Shown piece by piece: positions 14,143 to 16,360 of a DNA stretch of 16,360 nt. Every line of letters starts with the position of its first letter. The stretch's first letter is position 1. The notes under the pieces were generated by a model. The model did not search any database. It was given only the letters and a program-made list of their open reading frames with translations, and was not told where the DNA came from. Location: the NCBI GenBank assembly GCA_029879595.1, contig JAOUPZ010000019.1, positions 1 to 16,360 of the forward strand, written 5' to 3'. The position numbers and the translations under genes are program-made. Origin of the DNA: Deltaproteobacteria bacterium (GTDB lineage Bacteria; SAR324; JACQKK01).

Positions 14143-14973
14143 ATGAGTAAAACTCAGGCTGACCGCAAAGACACGGGTAAAAAAAACAACGACTCCAGAG
14201 GTTTTTCCAAAACCAACCGAAAGTCCTTGAAAAAAGCCCCGGAGTCCGGCAAGAAGAAGAGCCGCCCGGAAAAGCCAAGGGCCGTCAACGCCAACCAGAA
14301 GGAAGACTGGATTCAGGCCGTGGCCCATGATCTGCGCTCACCACTTTCCATCATCCATGGCTATGCGGAATACCTTCTTTCTGCGGAAAGGGACATAAGC
14401 TCCGAGGGCAAAGAGGTCATTGAACGCCTCAGGAAAGTATCCAGCCGCAGCCTTTCATTGCTGAACAAATTCCTCACCCTGTCCCGGATTGAAGAAGGAA
14501 CCATAAGGATCAAGGGCAGTGCAACCAACCTTGAAACGCTTTGTGAACGAATCACAGAACTGCTCAAGGAAAAGGCCGAAGAAAAGCGGATCACATTTAC
14601 CGTGCGGGTTGAAAGTCTCAAGGAGGACCCGGTCGTTGATGAGTTCAAGCTGGAGAGAATCCTGGAGAACCTGCTTTCCAATGCCGTCAAGTTTTCCCCC
14701 TCGGGTTCCACGGTGGATATTGAAGCCATACAGGAACCCGGTAAGATAACCTTCCATATTCAAGACCAGGGAGAAGGACTGAACGAGGAACAGGCCAAAC
14801 AGGTGTTTGATAAATTCACCCGGTTTTCATCAGATGATATCGAGGGCAGCGGCCTGGGTCTGGCCATAGCAAAAGCCCTGACTGAATTGCATGGCGGCCA
14901 GATCTGGGTGAACAGCACCCCAGGCAGGGGAGCCCGGTTCTCTTTTTATGTCGAGGAAACCAGCGCGACATGA
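14143..14973 (+). CDS. Soluble sensor histidine kinase without a recognisable input domain
   Basis: From ATG 14143 the protein is 276 residues. Residues 1-52 are highly basic and low complexity (KDTGKKNNDSRGFSK, SLKKAPESGKKKSR). HisKA follows, with phospho-acceptor His62 in VAHDLRSPLSIIHGY. Then comes HATPase_c: N-box LENLLSNAVKFSP (174-186), G1 DQGEGL (208-213), F-box VFDKFTRFS (221-229), G2 GSGLGLAIAKAL (235-246) and the terminal GGQIWVNSTPGRGARFSFYV. All ATP-binding motifs are intact, so it should autophosphorylate. There is no membrane segment, PAS or GAF domain, so it is cytosolic and must sense through partners or the basic tail. No response regulator gene is adjacent, so it is an orphan kinase. 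A TTG at 14134 could add three residues. No good Shine-Dalgarno is visible, and the region upstream is AT-rich. Confidence 0.9.
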   Translation: MSKTQADRKDTGKKNNDSRGFSKTNRKSLKKAPESGKKKSRPEKPRAVNANQKEDWIQAVAHDLRSPLSIIHGYAEYLLSAERDISSEGKEVIERLRKVSSRSLSLLNKFLTLSRIEEGTIRIKGSATNLETLCERITELLKEKAEEKRITFTVRVESLKEDPVVDEFKLERILENLLSNAVKFSPSGSTVDIEAIQEPGKITFHIQDQGEGLNEEQAKQVFDKFTRFSSDDIEGSGLGLAIAKALTELHGGQIWVNSTPGRGARFSFYVEETSAT

Positions 14974-15495
14974 GAAAAGACGTACCCTGACAACCTTACC
15001 GATCTTCGGCCTGTGGGCGTCATATCCCGCCGCTTCCTGTCCGTCCCGCGCCAGGGAGTACCGCACACTTTACAAACAAACCCGCCCGGCAAGCAGCCCG
15101 CAGGAGAGAGGGCCCGCCCGGTCATTACAGGCCTAACCGACCAGTTATCACAAGACAGCCGAGTTGAGCGCCCGCTTTGCCACACCGGGATATTCCAGGG
15201 CCTGTAAATATTTAATGGCCGTTTGGGGTTGTTTTTTTTCTTGTCTGGGAGTTAATAAATTGTTTCGGCTTCAAACCCTGTCTGGCGTATTATTTTTGAA
15301 AAATGAAGAACCCGCCGTGACTGGAGTCGCAAAAAAAGGAAAAAACAACCGGCGGAAACTCAAATGGACATCGAATTGCATTATTGCAACCCAACGAACA
15401 CCGCCTCTCGCGGTTGAGAAGCCAAGACTGATTGTTCACACATATGCCCGCCCATGCTGTAAATGGGCGAACATGATTGATGGAACGCTCAATAG
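14974..15495. other. Gene-free region of about 520 bp between the kinase and the exchanger
   Basis: I see no convincing gene. A plus ORF (15164-15499, 111 codons) ends with an ATGA overlap at the exchanger start, but it is rich in Cys and Arg, has no ribosome site or motif, and looks like chance. Other contents are a run of eight T at 15233-15240, the palindrome ATTTTTGAAAAAT (15292-15304), A-rich runs near 15330-15345 and the hairpin at 15449-15469. There is no clear terminator after the kinase; GGCC arms before the T8 run are 12 bp away from it. Confidence 0.4.
15449..15469 (+). promoter_or_regulatory. Leader hairpin upstream of the exchanger gene
   Basis: CGCCCAT (15449-15455) and ATGGGCG (15463-15469) form a perfect 7-bp stem with a 7-nt loop (GCTGTAA), 26 bp before the ATG. 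No T-run follows on the plus strand. It may be an operator or a 5' UTR structure that affects translation. Confidence 0.4.
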
Positions 15496-16360
15496 ATGAA
15501 TGAAGCAGCACCGGTTTTGATAAGTATTTTGGCGTTGTTCATATCCTTTTACGCCCTGCACAGGATAACCGATTCCTATTTTGTGCAAAGCCTGGAAATG
15601 ATCGCCTCAAGGATGAACATGACCTCCGATATTGCGGGGGCGTCCCTGATGGCCATCGGATCAAGCGCGCCGGAACTGTTCACCTCTCTGCTGGCCCTGG
15701 TTAAAAGCATGGAACTCGCCGACCTTGGCGCGGGAACAATAGTCGGGTCGGCCATTTTCAATATTCTGGTTATCGTTGGCGGGTCGGCCATGTTCGGTAC
15801 CGCCATTCTCAACTGGCAGCCGGCCGTCAGGGACCTGATATTTTATATCGCCACCATCGTGATGCTGTACATAGTATTCCTCGATGGAATGATCACCCTT
15901 TTCGAGTCGGTCTTCTTCGTTTTCAGTTATGTTGCCTACATTCTTGTTCTGCCGGTCTGGAGGCGGCTGTTCCCTTACGAAGACCAGACGGGGGATGAAG
16001 CCCAGGTATCCCTGGAGCCGGAATACGTATCCTGGCGAGATACGCCCTGGTACTGGTACTGGGCCCTGCCCATTGACATCCTGTTCCGCTTTGTCATGCC
16101 CGACCTGAACCGGCGCCCCAAGTATTATGTAATCACTTTCGTGCTCTCGGTGGTCATCATAGCCCTGTTCAGCTGGGTACTGGTGGAGTCCGGGGTAACG
16201 CTTGCGCTGTATCTGGGAATTCCCAATGCCATCATCGGGCTGACGGTGCTGGCCATCGGCACATCCATCCCGGATCTTTTGAGTTCGCTGATCGTGGCCC
16301 GGCAGGGAAAGCCGGACATGGCCGTCAGCAACGCGGTGGGCAGCAATATTTTCGATATCC
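15496..16360 (+). CDS. K+-dependent-type Na+/Ca2+ exchanger, CaCA family (runs off right edge)
   Basis: The frame is open from ATG 15496 (GGAACG upstream) to the edge, 288 codons. Both alpha repeats of the Ca2+/cation antiporter family are present. Alpha-1 is IAGASLMAIGSSAPELFTSL with Glu60, followed by GAGTIVGSAIFNILVI. Alpha-2 is IIGLTVLAIGTSIPDLLSSL with Asp260, followed by AVSNAVGSNIFD with Asp287. The hydrophobic segments fit the inverted-repeat membrane topology, with a short polar loop between (about 158-188, RRLFPYEDQTGDEAQ). The family expels Ca2+ in exchange for Na+ (or H+) at the inner membrane. GTSIPD plus GSNIFD 27 residues later is the K+-dependent (NCKX-like) form; typical bacterial YrbG-type proteins have GSNIFN. 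The last transmembrane helices are missing because the window ends, so the protein should be only slightly longer than seen here. The hairpin 26 bp upstream may regulate it. Confidence 0.9.
   Translation, partial: MNEAAPVLISILALFISFYALHRITDSYFVQSLEMIASRMNMTSDIAGASLMAIGSSAPELFTSLLALVKSMELADLGAGTIVGSAIFNILVIVGGSAMFGTAILNWQPAVRDLIFYIATIVMLYIVFLDGMITLFESVFFVFSYVAYILVLPVWRRLFPYEDQTGDEAQVSLEPEYVSWRDTPWYWYWALPIDILFRFVMPDLNRRPKYYVITFVLSVVIIALFSWVLVESGVTLALYLGIPNAIIGLTVLAIGTSIPDLLSSLIVARQGKPDMAVSNAVGSNIFDI

Noticed and set aside
15215..15240. Intrinsic terminator at the T8 run after the kinase
   Set aside because: The GGCC arms have a long AT loop and end 12 bp before the T-run, so the geometry is wrong.
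15164..15499. 111-codon plus ORF ending in ATGA at the exchanger start
   Set aside because: Cys/Arg/Lys-rich composition, no Shine-Dalgarno and it runs through homopolymer tracts. The ATGA overlap is probably chance.

Overview
The window reads as bacterial chromosome from a Gram-negative, GC-rich organism. Evidence for an envelope with a periplasm is a Slt-type lytic transglycosylase, two large exported proteins and a periplasmic one-heme c-type cytochrome. The gene content would suit Desulfobacterota (the former Deltaproteobacteria) or a related proteobacterial lineage, but I cannot fix the taxon from sequence alone. I saw no transposase, phage gene, CRISPR array, rRNA or tRNA.

Layout. At the left edge (1-1687, minus) lies the N-terminal superhelical part of a Slt70-like lytic transglycosylase whose catalytic end is outside the window. 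It diverges, across a short region with a nested dyad, from a plus-strand series: an unrecognised 220-residue protein (1825-2487), a 968-residue exported FG-GAP/VCBS repeat protein with 15 repeats (2733-5639), an exported CARDB protein with an acidic Pro/Glu-rich tail (5772-7307), a single-domain PilZ protein (7417-7827), and histidyl-tRNA synthetase hisS (8145-9425). hisS converges, across a strong hairpin, on a minus-strand Fe-S HhH-GPD (endonuclease III-like) gene (9454-10209).

Further right, a leader region of about 460 bp carries a possible minus-strand structured RNA or terminator and a CRP/FNR-type dyad. It precedes a DUF3365/Tll0287-like c-type cytochrome (10670-11251, plus). Then come minus-strand purC (11288-12298) and the YfiH/PgeF-family gene (12558-13364), an AT-rich gene-free stretch of about 780 bp, a soluble histidine kinase with a very basic N-terminus (14143-14973, plus), another gene-free stretch, and a truncated K+-dependent-type Na+/Ca2+ exchanger (15496 to the right edge, plus).

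How the genes may work together. Most right-half genes are solitary housekeeping or redox functions. The most interesting group is the plus-strand series from 1825 to 7827: an unknown protein, two exported multi-repeat proteins and a PilZ c-di-GMP receptor. Its order and the exported/cytosolic mix suggest an envelope or cell-surface module, possibly under c-di-GMP control. This is inference from gene order only. Nothing here is clearly a defence, secretion or biosynthetic system. The best leads for something new are this FG-GAP/CARDB pair and the unassigned structured elements between genes (a G-quadruplex motif, a 12-bp tandem repeat, and the region at 10319-10461).
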